Source: Chthonomonas sp. UBA2362 (GTDB lineage Bacteria; Armatimonadota; Fimbriimonadia; Fimbriimonadales; Fimbriimonadaceae). Taken from it: 64,000 nt of DNA. Under the pieces are notes generated by a model. That model was not told the DNA's origin. It saw only the letters and a list, made by a program, of their open reading frames with translations, and made no database searches. Position 1 is the stretch's first letter, and every line of letters starts with the position of its first letter. Below are positions 25,375 through 34,655 of this stretch, piece after piece. Made by a program: the position numbers and the translations under genes. Location of the stretch: NCBI GenBank assembly GCA_002344135.1, contig DDTO01000004.1:760199-824198 (forward strand), read 5' to 3'.

Positions 25375-26016
25375 ATGTACATTACCAAGATGCGTCGCGA
25401 AGCCGACTTCGTTGCCGCACTGCAGAGCTTCTTTACGGTGTGCGATGCGAACAAAGCCGAGCTTGACCTAGGCGATGCCGAGCTTACCGAAATCGAAGCG
25501 GCGGCGACCGACGCCCAGACGCAACTTCTCGCCGCCGAGGCCGCACGCAATGTCGCCCGCTCTGCCGTCACGACTAAGGACGCAACATTGACCTCTAGCC
25601 GCCAAGTCGTCGCAAAGTTCGCACGAATTTTCGACGCGAATCTCGATGTCGAAGATGCTCTGCTGGCGCAGCTGATGCTTCCGCCCCACGATCCGCCTCG
25701 TAGCCTCACGGCACCCGCGCAGCCGCTCGATCCGTTCGCAAACGCCGACGGCCTCGGGAATATCGTTCTCAAGTGGAAGCGGAACGGCAATATCAAGAGC
25801 ACGGTCTTCATTATCCAATACCGCGCTTCTGCCTCTGCATCTTTCACCCAACTCGGCACGACGACCAAGACGAAGTTCGAGACGTCGTGGACGCCAGGCC
25901 AATACGTCGAGTTTCGCGTCATAGCGACGCGCCGCGGTGTCGAAAGCCTTCCAAGCAACTCCGTCGTGTTGTGGAGCGGAGCGACGGATCAGACGCTCGA
26001 GTTGGCTGCCGCCTAA
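25375..26016 (+). CDS. Unrecognised protein with helical N-terminus and fibronectin type III-like C-terminus
   Basis: 213 residues. The first 100 are alanine-rich helices (LTEIEAAATDAQTQLLAAEAARNVARSAV) that look like a coiled coil or four-helix bundle. After a Pro-rich linker (PPHDPPRSLTAPAQP) comes a beta sandwich with WKRNGNIKSTVFIIQYR and WTPGQYVEFRVIATRRG, matching fibronectin type III. No signal peptide or membrane segment is visible. The GGAGGT eight bases upstream of the ATG is one of the best ribosome-binding sites in the window. It may be a structural or adhesion component; function unknown. Confidence 0.75.
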   Translation: MYITKMRREADFVAALQSFFTVCDANKAELDLGDAELTEIEAAATDAQTQLLAAEAARNVARSAVTTKDATLTSSRQVVAKFARIFDANLDVEDALLAQLMLPPHDPPRSLTAPAQPLDPFANADGLGNIVLKWKRNGNIKSTVFIIQYRASASASFTQLGTTTKTKFETSWTPGQYVEFRVIATRRGVESLPSNSVVLWSGATDQTLELAAA

Positions 26017-26148
26017 GACTTTCGCCCGCGGATGTGATATTCGGCGGTTCTCCTTTCGAGACATCCTGGAGAGCCGCCACTTTTTCGGCTTCTGCGATCG
26101 CAAAGTGGGCCGTGAGCGGTGCGCGTTCGGTCAGAATAGGCACAGGAC

Positions 26149-27123
26149 ATGGCCGAGCATTCGAACGGATTCGAAGCGCGGGCGGCCCGCTTCGACGGGC
26201 GGCGTACTCGCGCCTTGGAGGCCGATCCCGATTCGGTGGCGGTGCCGGACGGCGGCCTGACCTGGGTGCACGTGGTCACACCGGACCGTGCGGAGGGCGC
26301 CGCGTTTCTTCAGCAGTTCGGCTTTCACCCCCTCGCGATCGAGGATGCGCTGAGCGAAAACGAAAGACCGACCGTACGGCGATACGGCGAGGCGACCTTC
26401 TTTTCTGCTGCCGCCGTTATTCAAGATCCCGATGACGAACGCTTTCACGAAGTGGGTTTTTTCGCCCTTCCTCATCTGATCGTCACCGTGGTAAAGGCGC
26501 CCTGTTCGTGTGTAGCCCATCTCTTCGATCGCTGGATGGCGGAACCCAAACGCTTGGGCAAGAATCCTGCGTTCTTGGTGCATTCGATTCTCGATGCGAT
26601 AGTGGACGACTACTTTCCCGCCGCCGACCGCTTAGAGGATCATATCGACGAGCTGGAAGAGCGGGTTTATGTCGGCCAGGCAGAGGCGTTGGCGGAAGCC
26701 CTTGGCCTGAAGCGACGGCTTCTTCGCATACGCCGAAGGACCAGCGCGATTAGAGACGTCTTGAATGGCATGCTTCGCGGAGATTGGCCCGAGATATCTG
26801 TCGAAGCACGCCCTTACTACCAGGATGTCTACGACCACGCGCTTCGCATCACGGAAAACGCCGATCTCAATCGCGACATCCTTTCCACTATTCTCGATAC
26901 TCATCTCTCTTTGATATCGAATAATCTCAACAATATCATGAAGAAGATGGCCGCGATCGCCACGATCCTCATGAGCGTGAGTTTCTTTGCCGGGGTTTGG
27001 GGGATGAACTTCGAGCACATGCCGGAACTCAAGTGGCCAATCGGTTACTTCTTCGCTTTGGGCCTAATGGTGGTGGTCGCACTCGCCGAGTACCTCGGCT
27101 TTAGGAGGAGCGGGTGGCTTTGA
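26149..27123 (+). CDS. corA: CorA family magnesium/cobalt channel
   Basis: 324 residues. The cytoplasmic N-terminal alpha/beta domain is followed by long helices (about 150-270), then two membrane segments at the C-terminus. The pore motif GMN is at 285-287 in GVWGMNFEHMPELKWPIGY. CorA forms inner-membrane pentamers that let Mg2+ (sometimes Co2+ or Ni2+) in. Its last codons overlap the GTG start of the next gene, which implies translational coupling. Confidence 0.95.
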   Translation: MAEHSNGFEARAARFDGRRTRALEADPDSVAVPDGGLTWVHVVTPDRAEGAAFLQQFGFHPLAIEDALSENERPTVRRYGEATFFSAAAVIQDPDDERFHEVGFFALPHLIVTVVKAPCSCVAHLFDRWMAEPKRLGKNPAFLVHSILDAIVDDYFPAADRLEDHIDELEERVYVGQAEALAEALGLKRRLLRIRRRTSAIRDVLNGMLRGDWPEISVEARPYYQDVYDHALRITENADLNRDILSTILDTHLSLISNNLNNIMKKMAAIATILMSVSFFAGVWGMNFEHMPELKWPIGYFFALGLMVVVALAEYLGFRRSGWL

Positions 27124-28814
27124 GCGTTACCCCGCTCGCCCAACGCCTCGTCGACTATTCACTATCAGAAGAAGATAGGGGTCGTGATGTCGCGGTTCGG
27201 CTCGCGTTGCTCCAATGCTCGGCATCCCGCAGCGCGATCGCTCACTTCCTCGCCTGGTCCACACTTCCCGCGGCACGCCGTGCGCTGGTGCTCCTCGATT
27301 CCGTCGAGTCTGGGACCCTCGACGATGCGTCGAAGCGACAGGTCGAGCGGTTCGGCGACGGACTGCGCCGCTCGGTCGACGACCTGGCCGGCCTCGCGGA
27401 GGGCCAGGGTTCCGACGAGAGCCCGATGGCTCTGTACCTCGACGAGCGGGCTTACGAGATCGAGCAGCAAAGGAATCAATGGCGCCACACGATCCGGAAA
27501 TTGGAAGCCGAACGAGGGGACGGAGCCATCGAGGGGATCGCAGGGAACATCCGCGAGGCCCTCGATGGTGACAGCATCGATCGAAAGGAGGCATTCGCCG
27601 AGGCCCGGCGCGGCATCGAGGCGATCTACGGCGACGCGACCCACTCGCTGCCTGCTCCTCTCGCGGCCACCCTCGGATGGCTCTATGAGCGCGGAGGCGC
27701 CTTCGCAGAGGCGGAAAAGGCGTACTTGGCTGGGCTCCTCGAAGGCGTGCGACGACGCGATCTGGCCTTCGATCTCTGCGCGCGCCACTTGGCGCTCCTC
27801 CAAATGCGGGTCGGACGACCCGCTGCCTCGATTTCCACGCTCGATCGAGCGCTGACCGGGCGAAACGACGCCGACGCCGACCTCTGGCTCGATTTGGCCA
27901 GGTACGCACAGGCCGCTGGCGATGCCGGACGGTTGGAGGAGGCGTGGAAGAACGCGCTCTCGCTCCGCCCGGCCTCGGTGATCGAACTCCTTGGAGACCT
28001 GCCCGCCCTCGACAGACGGCACATAGACCACGTTCTGGCGGCTCAGGTCCTCGCTCGAAAGTCCGCCTCGGCGCGGATACAGGCCTGGACCGCCGCCCGC
28101 GAGAAGGTTCGCGAAGCGCTGCGCGTTCACGGGCCGGGAATCAGCTTGGGCTCGCTCCTCCGGACGGACGGCGGCGGCGGCTTCGAAGCGGCGAGCCTCT
28201 TCGAAGCCATCGCCATGGAGGCCGAGGCCGACGCTCGGCGGACGGAACTCCTCGAGGCCGCGCGAATCCGACTGACCGAGCGCGCCGCCGATGCTGCCCT
28301 CCGCCTCGAAAAAAGCCGGGCCGCCCTCGAAGGCTATCAGGAGAAAAAGGAGCGGGCTTTGGCGGAGGTGAGGCTGGTTCGCGACCGCGAGGAAGCCGAC
28401 GCCCGCACCGAAATGGAACGGCGCTTCGAAGAATCGCGCCTGCAGAGCGGCTGTATGACCAGCCTCTCGATCGGATGTGGCGGGATGATCCTCTATGTGG
28501 CGGCGACGCTCGCCCTCTCGTGGGCGAAGGTGCGACTCGGGCCCGAAACGACCGTCGGCAAGATCATTCTCGGGCTCATCGCGCTGCCTCTTGTGTTGGG
28601 CGCGGTGCTACAGATCCTCGCCGGGATCAAGCGTGCCGCGCTCGAAGCCGAGATGTGGAAGCGTATCGAAGTCGCACGCCAACAATACGACCAGACCGCC
28701 GAAGCCACCGCCTCGGCGTTCTCGGAGCGGCTGCCAAGCTTGCGAAAGGCCCTGGAAGAAGCGGAGGCCGCTTCGAGCCGCGCGAGAGCCGCTCTCGAAG
28801 TTCTCGGCGCGTGA
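27114..28814 (+). CDS. Unrecognised TPR-like, coiled-coil protein with two membrane segments
   Basis: 566 residues. The first 330 are helical, with TPR-like pairs (AATLGWLYERGGAFAEAEKAYLAG is typical in spacing). A charged coiled coil (about 375-440) leads to two hydrophobic stretches (GGMILYVAATLALSW and IILGLIALPLVLGAVLQI) and a second short coiled coil at the end. It would sit in the inner membrane with large cytoplasmic helical arms. The GTG start lies inside the last codons of corA, so expression is probably coupled to it. No family name can be given. Confidence 0.75.
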   Translation: MALSVTPLAQRLVDYSLSEEDRGRDVAVRLALLQCSASRSAIAHFLAWSTLPAARRALVLLDSVESGTLDDASKRQVERFGDGLRRSVDDLAGLAEGQGSDESPMALYLDERAYEIEQQRNQWRHTIRKLEAERGDGAIEGIAGNIREALDGDSIDRKEAFAEARRGIEAIYGDATHSLPAPLAATLGWLYERGGAFAEAEKAYLAGLLEGVRRRDLAFDLCARHLALLQMRVGRPAASISTLDRALTGRNDADADLWLDLARYAQAAGDAGRLEEAWKNALSLRPASVIELLGDLPALDRRHIDHVLAAQVLARKSASARIQAWTAAREKVREALRVHGPGISLGSLLRTDGGGGFEAASLFEAIAMEAEADARRTELLEAARIRLTERAADAALRLEKSRAALEGYQEKKERALAEVRLVRDREEADARTEMERRFEESRLQSGCMTSLSIGCGGMILYVAATLALSWAKVRLGPETTVGKIILGLIALPLVLGAVLQILAGIKRAALEAEMWKRIEVARQQYDQTAEATASAFSERLPSLRKALEEAEAASSRARAALEVLGA

Positions 28815-28861
28815 GCGAATGGTCCCACCGGGCCCAGCGCGGGATTTGCTCGTCTATCTAC

Positions 28862-28867
28862 TACAAT
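28862..28867 (+). promoter_or_regulatory. -10 box TACAAT before the secreted STN-like gene
   Basis: TACAAT at 28862-28867, then AAGGAG at 28874-28879 and ATG at 28887. The box position argues against the upstream GTG at 28869 as a start. Confidence 0.5.
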
Positions 28868-28886
28868 AGTGTCAAGGAGTCCGACT

Positions 28887-31076
28887 ATGATCCGACCGGC
28901 AACCGTCTGCCTGCTTCTTTTGAGTGTTTGCGTCTCATGGGCGCAGTTGGAGGGCGAGGCGTTCTCCAAGCCCGTCGGATTCCGCCACTCGGCGGCCCGC
29001 GTTCCGACGATCCTCGACGCCTTCTCGAAAGAGACGGGCCTTCCCTTGAAGGCGAGCGCTTACTTCGAGAACGAAGTGCTCGTGATCTCGGTCGGCGAGC
29101 GCCCTATCCGGGAGATCCTCACCAAACTCGCTGACACCGTCGGCGGCGAATGGCGCTTCGAAGGGGGCGCCTACCTCTTGGCGCGCAACCTCAAGCAGAC
29201 TCAGGAAGAGGAACGCGCGAGCAACGCCCGCCGGGTCGCGGAGATCAAAGAAATCCAAGCCGGCGCGCGAGAGCTGCTGGCAAAAGACTACTCGCCTAAG
29301 ACGATCGAAGACGCCGCCCGCCAGCGCGAGGAAATCGAAGGCAAGATGCAGGGGCGGATCGACTATGTCGTGTGGCGAAAGTACGAGCAGCTCGCCAATC
29401 TCGGCCCCTTCCAGCGCGCCGCCATGCGCCTCCTCGTCGGAATCGACCCGAAGGTGCTCGCCGGGATCGGCTCCCGAGAACGAATCGTGTTCTCGACCTC
29501 TCCGACCTCGATGCAAAGGCCGATCGGCGGTCATGCCGCAGCAGCGATCGAGCAAATGATCGCCGAGCAGCGCCTTTGGGCGGACGTCCAAGCCCAAATG
29601 CCTGGCGACGACGAGCGACGCATGTTCGTCGGCTCGTTCGAGACGCCCCGAAAGGCCTTCAAGAAGCCTGTCGGAAAGGTGCTCTTCATCGCCTCGCGAA
29701 GCAATTGGAGCGACGACGTGGACTACGCCATGCTCGTGGTCGACGTGGACGGCAAGCCGATGGGTCGGGTCGACCTTCAGGATAACTCCCTCAGACCCTA
29801 CGTTCCCGAAGAGAAAAAGGCCGATGACGAAGCGCGCGAACTCATCGAACTCTCAGAAGCGTCTCGGCAATTCACAGAGCTGGCCAACTCCCGCATGACC
29901 GGCATCGGGTCGAAGTCGGCTTGGCAGAAGGCGTCTGCGGATCTGCTCGCTCTGTTGCTGCAGCCCGAGAAGGTGGACCCACTGTCGTTCGTCCTGTCGG
30001 ACGCGCTGCTTCAACTGGCCGATCGAAAGAAGGCTGATTTGATGGCGATCGCCAACGATGGCGATCTACCCTGGGCCGCATCGCTCGGAACGAAGGGCAA
30101 GGGGCTTACCATCGGCAGGTTCGAGAAGATGCTCGGCGAGACTGTGGCCTACGACCCCGGAACGGGATGGATGACGATTCGGCCGACAGATCCTCACCGG
30201 ACGAGGCTCGATCGCCTCGATCGGCATGCGATGGGCGAGCTTTTTCGCGCCATCGTCGAAGAGGGCCGGCTTAGCTTGGATTCGATCGCCAAGTATCTGC
30301 TCAAGAGCCGCGGTATCAACGTCGCCGTCACCCAGATGCTCTGCCGACTCCTCGATCCGCAAGTCGTTGCCGACTTTTGGCAGAAAGGCGACGAAGACGC
30401 GCTGCGCCTCTATGCGACGCTGACGCCGATCCAGCGCCAAGCGCTACGAGGTGGGCAGAAGATCGCCTACGGTTCGCTTTCGCCGCAGCAGCAGGGCTTT
30501 GTTCGGCGGCTCACCTTCGGCACGGACGTAAACGTCTCGTCATCGGAAGCCGTCGAGGTCGAGCCTGACGACTTCGACCCGAGCGATTTCATCGGAATCG
30601 AAGGACTGAGCGCCGAACCGACCGAATTGCTCCCCCGAGGCATTCCCGCCGGAACTCAGGTTTCCTTCACGATGAGCGACACGATGGTGCTGTACGCCTA
30701 TGACGGATCGGAAGACGGGCCGATGGCGTTCGGGGAAGAACTGGAGGGGATTGCCGCGCAGCTTTACTTCAAGGAACACCCAGAGCTGTTCCCCTGGGCG
30801 CAGGAGAACCCCAGCCTCGACCTCTTTCGGGCGGCCCGTCGGAAGACCCAGATGCTGGAGATGACCTACAATCAGGCCGTTTCGGCGCAATACTCGCTCG
30901 CTGACGATACGATGCTCACGCAAGGGATGCCCGTTCGGCGAGACCAGCTCCCGAAGGAGTTTCTCGACGCACTCGCAGCCGAGATGAAGAAGGTCGCCGA
31001 AATGTATAAGGGGTTTAAGGGCTTGCCGGGCACCGCGGGCGCCGATGATCCCCCGCCGCCGACGGCGAATAGGTAG
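28887..31076 (+). CDS. Secreted protein with N-terminal secretin/TonB short (STN)-like domain
   Basis: 729 residues from the ATG at 28887, with a signal peptide (MIRPATVCLLLLSVCVSWAQ) and a Shine-Dalgarno AAGGAG. Residues about 30-100 (PTILDAFSKETGLPLKASAY, ISVGERPIREILTKLADTVG) fit the STN fold found at the start of secretins and TonB receptors. The remainder is a long charged alpha/beta region without recognised motifs and ends in a Pro-rich tail. No beta-barrel or secretin pore is present, so it probably acts as a soluble periplasmic protein. Confidence 0.75.
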   Translation: MIRPATVCLLLLSVCVSWAQLEGEAFSKPVGFRHSAARVPTILDAFSKETGLPLKASAYFENEVLVISVGERPIREILTKLADTVGGEWRFEGGAYLLARNLKQTQEEERASNARRVAEIKEIQAGARELLAKDYSPKTIEDAARQREEIEGKMQGRIDYVVWRKYEQLANLGPFQRAAMRLLVGIDPKVLAGIGSRERIVFSTSPTSMQRPIGGHAAAAIEQMIAEQRLWADVQAQMPGDDERRMFVGSFETPRKAFKKPVGKVLFIASRSNWSDDVDYAMLVVDVDGKPMGRVDLQDNSLRPYVPEEKKADDEARELIELSEASRQFTELANSRMTGIGSKSAWQKASADLLALLLQPEKVDPLSFVLSDALLQLADRKKADLMAIANDGDLPWAASLGTKGKGLTIGRFEKMLGETVAYDPGTGWMTIRPTDPHRTRLDRLDRHAMGELFRAIVEEGRLSLDSIAKYLLKSRGINVAVTQMLCRLLDPQVVADFWQKGDEDALRLYATLTPIQRQALRGGQKIAYGSLSPQQQGFVRRLTFGTDVNVSSSEAVEVEPDDFDPSDFIGIEGLSAEPTELLPRGIPAGTQVSFTMSDTMVLYAYDGSEDGPMAFGEELEGIAAQLYFKEHPELFPWAQENPSLDLFRAARRKTQMLEMTYNQAVSAQYSLADDTMLTQGMPVRRDQLPKEFLDALAAEMKKVAEMYKGFKGLPGTAGADDPPPPTANR

Positions 31077-31088
31077 CATCCGGCGCGG

Positions 31089-32588
31089 ATGGATGCCGCA
31101 CGCGAGATCGAGGTCCTGATTCGGGCCAAGTACCCAATCCTGTACGTCGTTTCCTGGGAGGAGCGCCGAGTCGAGGACGCCGTCAAACTCGTCTGCGATA
31201 AGCTAAAGCGAACCCTTCACACGTGGTCGGTCACCCAAGGGATGAAGCCGCCCGTCACGCGAACGTCAGGCCCGGTTAAGCCGACGGCCCTCCCCGGCGA
31301 ACTCGAAGCCCTAGCCCTCGCTCACGAGTCTCCGGAGTACACCGTCTTTCTCTTGCGGGATTTCCACCCATACATGAAGGATCCCCGCGTGATCCGGCTG
31401 CTGCGGGACTTGGCCGGCCGACTGCGCGGAAAGGCGCAAACGCTTATCCTCCTTGCTCCGGTTCTCGCTCTACCGACAGAGTTGGAAAAGGATGTCACGG
31501 TCCTCGACTTCCCGCTTCCCAAGGCATCCGAGATATCGGACCAGCTCGACCATGTGGTCGCCGCCGTCAAGGGAAACAGCGCGGTCGATACCGATCTGAC
31601 GCCCGAAATGCGCGAGATCATCGTGAAGTCCGCTCAGGGCCTGACGCTCGACGAGATCGAGTCGGCCTTTGCCCGGAGCCTCGTCGAGCATAAGAAGCTC
31701 GACGTGGATGTGATCCTGGAGGAAAAGAAGCAGATCGTCCGGAAGTCCGGGCTCCTCGAGTACTACCCAGCGACCGACCGCCTCGATGACGTGGGTGGGC
31801 TCGAACTGCTGAAGGACTGGCTGGCCAAGCGGCGCAAGGGCTTCACCGACAAGGCCAAGGAGTTCGGAATTCCGGTTCCGAAGGGCGTGCTGCTGCTGGG
31901 GGTGCAAGGTTGCGGCAAGTCGCTCGTCGCCAAAGCGATCGCCGCAGCCTGGAACCTGCCCATGCTCAAGATGGACGTCGGGCGTATCTTCGGCAGCCTG
32001 GTCGGCCAAAGCGAAGAGAACATCCGCCGAGCGATCAAGGTGGCCGAATCCGTCTCGCCTTGCATCCTCTGGGCCGACGAACTCGAAAAGGGCTTCGCAG
32101 GCGTAGGGGGGAGCGGAGTCTCCGATAGCGGCACCACCGCGCGGGTCTTCTCGACCTTCCTGACGTGGATGCAGGAGAAGACCAAGCCGGTTTTCCTCAT
32201 CGCGACCGCCAACGACGTCACCGCCCTTCCACCCGAACTACTGCGAAAGGGCCGCTTCGACGAAATCTTCTTTATCGACCTTCCCGACACCGAGGAACGC
32301 AAGGAGATCTTCTCGATCCATCTGCGCAAGCGCAAGCGCGATCCAAAGAAGTTCAAGCTGAACGAGCTCGCAGCGCGTTCCGAGGGATTCAGCGGCGCCG
32401 AGATCGAGCAAGTCGTGATCGGGTCCCTGCTCGCCGCGTTCGACCAGGATCGCGAAGTGAAGCAGACCGACCTCCACCACGAAATCGAAGCCAGCGTGCC
32501 CCTCAGCGTCATGATGGCCGAGGAGATCGACGAGCTTCGGACATGGGCCAGGCTCCGGGCCAGACCGGCAGCGAAGCGGGACGAGTAG
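31089..32588 (+). CDS. AAA+ ATPase of the Ycf46 type
   Basis: 499 residues. The N-terminal region (about 1-225) is characteristic of Ycf46: AKYPILYVVSWEERRVEDA and VFLLRDFHPYMKDPRVIRLLRDL. The AAA domain has Walker A GVQGCGKS (271-278), Walker B ILWADE (325-330), the sensor IATANDVTALPPELLRKGRFDE and the second region of homology. Cyanobacterial Ycf46 has been linked to CO2 uptake and photosynthesis regulation; its role in heterotrophs is unknown. It follows the STN-like gene after 12 bases. Confidence 0.9.
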   Translation: MDAAREIEVLIRAKYPILYVVSWEERRVEDAVKLVCDKLKRTLHTWSVTQGMKPPVTRTSGPVKPTALPGELEALALAHESPEYTVFLLRDFHPYMKDPRVIRLLRDLAGRLRGKAQTLILLAPVLALPTELEKDVTVLDFPLPKASEISDQLDHVVAAVKGNSAVDTDLTPEMREIIVKSAQGLTLDEIESAFARSLVEHKKLDVDVILEEKKQIVRKSGLLEYYPATDRLDDVGGLELLKDWLAKRRKGFTDKAKEFGIPVPKGVLLLGVQGCGKSLVAKAIAAAWNLPMLKMDVGRIFGSLVGQSEENIRRAIKVAESVSPCILWADELEKGFAGVGGSGVSDSGTTARVFSTFLTWMQEKTKPVFLIATANDVTALPPELLRKGRFDEIFFIDLPDTEERKEIFSIHLRKRKRDPKKFKLNELAARSEGFSGAEIEQVVIGSLLAAFDQDREVKQTDLHHEIEASVPLSVMMAEEIDELRTWARLRARPAAKRDE

Positions 32589-32652
32589 CGTTCATCTTCT
32601 GTTCAGCAGCCCTTCGTTCGCCCGTAAGCTTCGTGCGGTTTCATCCACGGCG

Positions 32653-33522
32653 ATGAAACCTCTACTTGTTCTGGCGACTCTCACCGCCAGTTTCGCCGTT
32701 ATCGGTCTTGCTCACTCCGAGCCTAGCGAGGCCGCCGCCAAGATGGAAGCGAGCCTCTATGAGCGGCTCGGCGGAATCCAGAAGATCGCCGCCGCCGCCG
32801 ACAACTGCATCCGGATGGAAGGCGAGGACGAGATGATGCGGGCGAACCAGAAACTCGCCGCCGAGTTCGATCGAGTGCCGAAGCCGGTCCTCGCCTTCGG
32901 CCTCGCCGCCTACCTTGCCAACCTCGCCGGTGGGCCCCAAAAGGCGGTCCTCGACATTCCGTCCTTCGAAAGAGCCCTCATGCTCGACATGAAGACCCGC
33001 GACCACGCCTGGACCCTCCGAGCCAAGGCCTTCGAGAAGGCCGGCGTCGGCATGAAGGAGTTCGAAGAGCTCAAGGCTCTCTACGAGATGAAGTACGCCG
33101 CTGCGAAACCCATGACCGTTGCGCCAGAGACGTTCAAGGACCCTAAGTCGCTCTATGCGCGCCTCGGGGGGATCGTCCCGATCTGCCTCGTGGTCGACGA
33201 CTTCATCCTGCTCCTCGCAACCGACCCCACGATTGGCGCCAACAAGCAAGTGGTCGCTGCCCTCCAGTCGGGTCGAGTGAGTGCGGCCGGCCTCCGGTAC
33301 CTGGTGACCGAGCAGATCGCTGCAGCCTCCGGTGGACCGTTCAAGTACTCCGGTCGCACGATGCTCGACTCTCACAAAGGCCTCATGGTCACCGAGGCGG
33401 AGTGGAACGCTGCGGCCGCCATCCTCGGCAAGGTCCTCGACAAGTATAAGGTCCCAGCGAAGGAGCGCAACGAATTGTTCGCCATCGTCGGCAGCACCAA
33501 GGGCGATATCGTCGGTCGCTAA
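32653..33522 (+). CDS. Exported protein with two truncated-haemoglobin (group 1) domains
   Basis: 289 residues with a signal peptide (MKPLLVLATLTASFAVIGLAHS). Two copies of the 2/2 globin start SLYERLGGI (residue 34) and SLYARLGGI (166). The second keeps GGPFKYSGRTMLDSHKGLMV, where His241 fits the haem-binding F8 position. The first copy is divergent, with TRDHAW where F8 would be, and may have lost haem. Truncated haemoglobins bind O2 or NO and are normally cytoplasmic single domains; an exported tandem form is unusual. It stands alone, convergent with the DUF1287 gene. Confidence 0.8.
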   Translation: MKPLLVLATLTASFAVIGLAHSEPSEAAAKMEASLYERLGGIQKIAAAADNCIRMEGEDEMMRANQKLAAEFDRVPKPVLAFGLAAYLANLAGGPQKAVLDIPSFERALMLDMKTRDHAWTLRAKAFEKAGVGMKEFEELKALYEMKYAAAKPMTVAPETFKDPKSLYARLGGIVPICLVVDDFILLLATDPTIGANKQVVAALQSGRVSAAGLRYLVTEQIAAASGGPFKYSGRTMLDSHKGLMVTEAEWNAAAAILGKVLDKYKVPAKERNELFAIVGSTKGDIVGR

Positions 33523-33524
33523 GA

Positions 33525-34118
33525 CTACTTCGGATACCGGTAGTGGGCGATGATCTTCCATCGCCCCAACACATCCTCTAACCGGCACGGTCCCAAGTTG
33601 TGGACGCACAAGGGCAACCCGGACTCGCCCTTCCCGCCGACGACGATTCCGATGTGGTCGATGCCATTGTCGAACTTCCACCAAACGATGTCGCCGGGCT
33701 TCCATTCGGCCAAGCGCTGTGGATCGAGCGACTTGGTCAGCGTCTTTCCGTACGCCGCGAAGAAAGCGGCCTGGTTCGGCACTCGGCGATGGTCGATGCT
33801 CGGATCGGGCCGCTTCTCCCGACGTGGGTATCGCTCGAAGTTCTTTTTCATGTCCTCGCGGATGAGGCGCTGGAGGTCGTATCCCGCTGCGCGCAAAGCG
33901 CGTATGACGACGTCGGTGCAGACCCCGCGATCCGCCGCTACGTCCCCGCCGGGGTAGGTCAGCCTGACATAGGAAGGATCGTAGGTCGCGGCGTCGACGG
34001 CCTGCTTCTTGGCACTCTCCGCGACGAGCCGCGCGGCCTCGGGTTGCTTGGCGGGAGCCGCGCGAACTGGGTAAGCAGGACCGCCGGCGAGGAGTGTCGC
34101 CAAGAGCACGGCAGTCAT
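33525..34118 (-). CDS. DUF1287 family protein (NlpC/P60-like), exported
   Basis: 197 residues with a signal peptide (MTAVLLATLLAGGPAYPVRA). The DUF1287 pattern is clear: GVCTDVVIRALRAAGYDLQ (possible catalytic Cys), FFAAYGKTL, WKPGDIVWWKF, then IDHIGIVVGGK (His). Members are thought to be cysteine-peptidase-like cell-wall enzymes; activity is unproven. The start overlaps the last bases of the upstream SRPBCC gene (ATGA), so the two are translationally coupled. Confidence 0.88.
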   Translation of the reverse strand: MTAVLLATLLAGGPAYPVRAAPAKQPEAARLVAESAKKQAVDAATYDPSYVRLTYPGGDVAADRGVCTDVVIRALRAAGYDLQRLIREDMKKNFERYPRREKRPDPSIDHRRVPNQAAFFAAYGKTLTKSLDPQRLAEWKPGDIVWWKFDNGIDHIGIVVGGKGESGLPLCVHNLGPCRLEDVLGRWKIIAHYRYPK

Positions 34119-34561
34119 TGCTTCGCCTCCGCCCGCTGCTTGATCGCGCCGAGCACGCCCTCCATGTTCTTCACGACCAGGCTGTGGACGACCTTCTTCA
34201 CGAGGGGACCGAGGCCGGGTACCACGTACTCGTACTCCAGCACGCTGTCGAAACGCGTGCCGCCTTCCTCCTCGGTGAACTTCCAGCGGCCCTCCAATCG
34301 GTCGTAATCACCCGAAACCTGGCGGAAGTCGCAAGTGTGCTCGGCGTCCGTCCAATGGTCCTCTTGCCGCCAGCGGATCTTCAGCCCGAAGGTCGGCACG
34401 ACACCTACCCAATCCGAGACCACCCGTCCCTCGTCGCTCTCTACGATGGTGACGGACTTGACATCCGACATGAACTCGGGGAAGGCGCGATTGTCCTTGG
34501 CGACGGCGTAGACGGCATCGAGGGGAGCGTCTATGAGGACGCTGGTTTCGACGGTCGGCAT
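34115..34561 (-). CDS. SRPBCC/Coq10-like lipid-binding protein
   Basis: 148 residues from the ATG at 34561 (MPTVETSVLIDAPLDAVYAV), the usual first strand and helix of a SRPBCC (START-like) fold. FPEFMSDVKSVTIVE and the long C-terminal helix (VVHSLVVKNMEGVLGAIKQR) match the Coq10/polyketide-cyclase branch, which binds hydrophobic ligands such as quinones. TACCCT lies seven bases upstream. It overlaps the DUF1287 gene by four bases. A longer in-frame start at 34657 would add a non-conserved Cys/Pro-rich stretch and is rejected. Confidence 0.85.
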   Translation of the reverse strand: MPTVETSVLIDAPLDAVYAVAKDNRAFPEFMSDVKSVTIVESDEGRVVSDWVGVVPTFGLKIRWRQEDHWTDAEHTCDFRQVSGDYDRLEGRWKFTEEEGGTRFDSVLEYEYVVPGLGPLVKKVVHSLVVKNMEGVLGAIKQRAEAKQ

Positions 34562-34655
34562 GGGTTTCAGGGTACCGTATGGCGAGGGGGCGCACACGCT
34601 GCACGAGCAAACGATCGGAACCGTCGAGACCGCGCGAACCGCCGAATCGCCTGCC

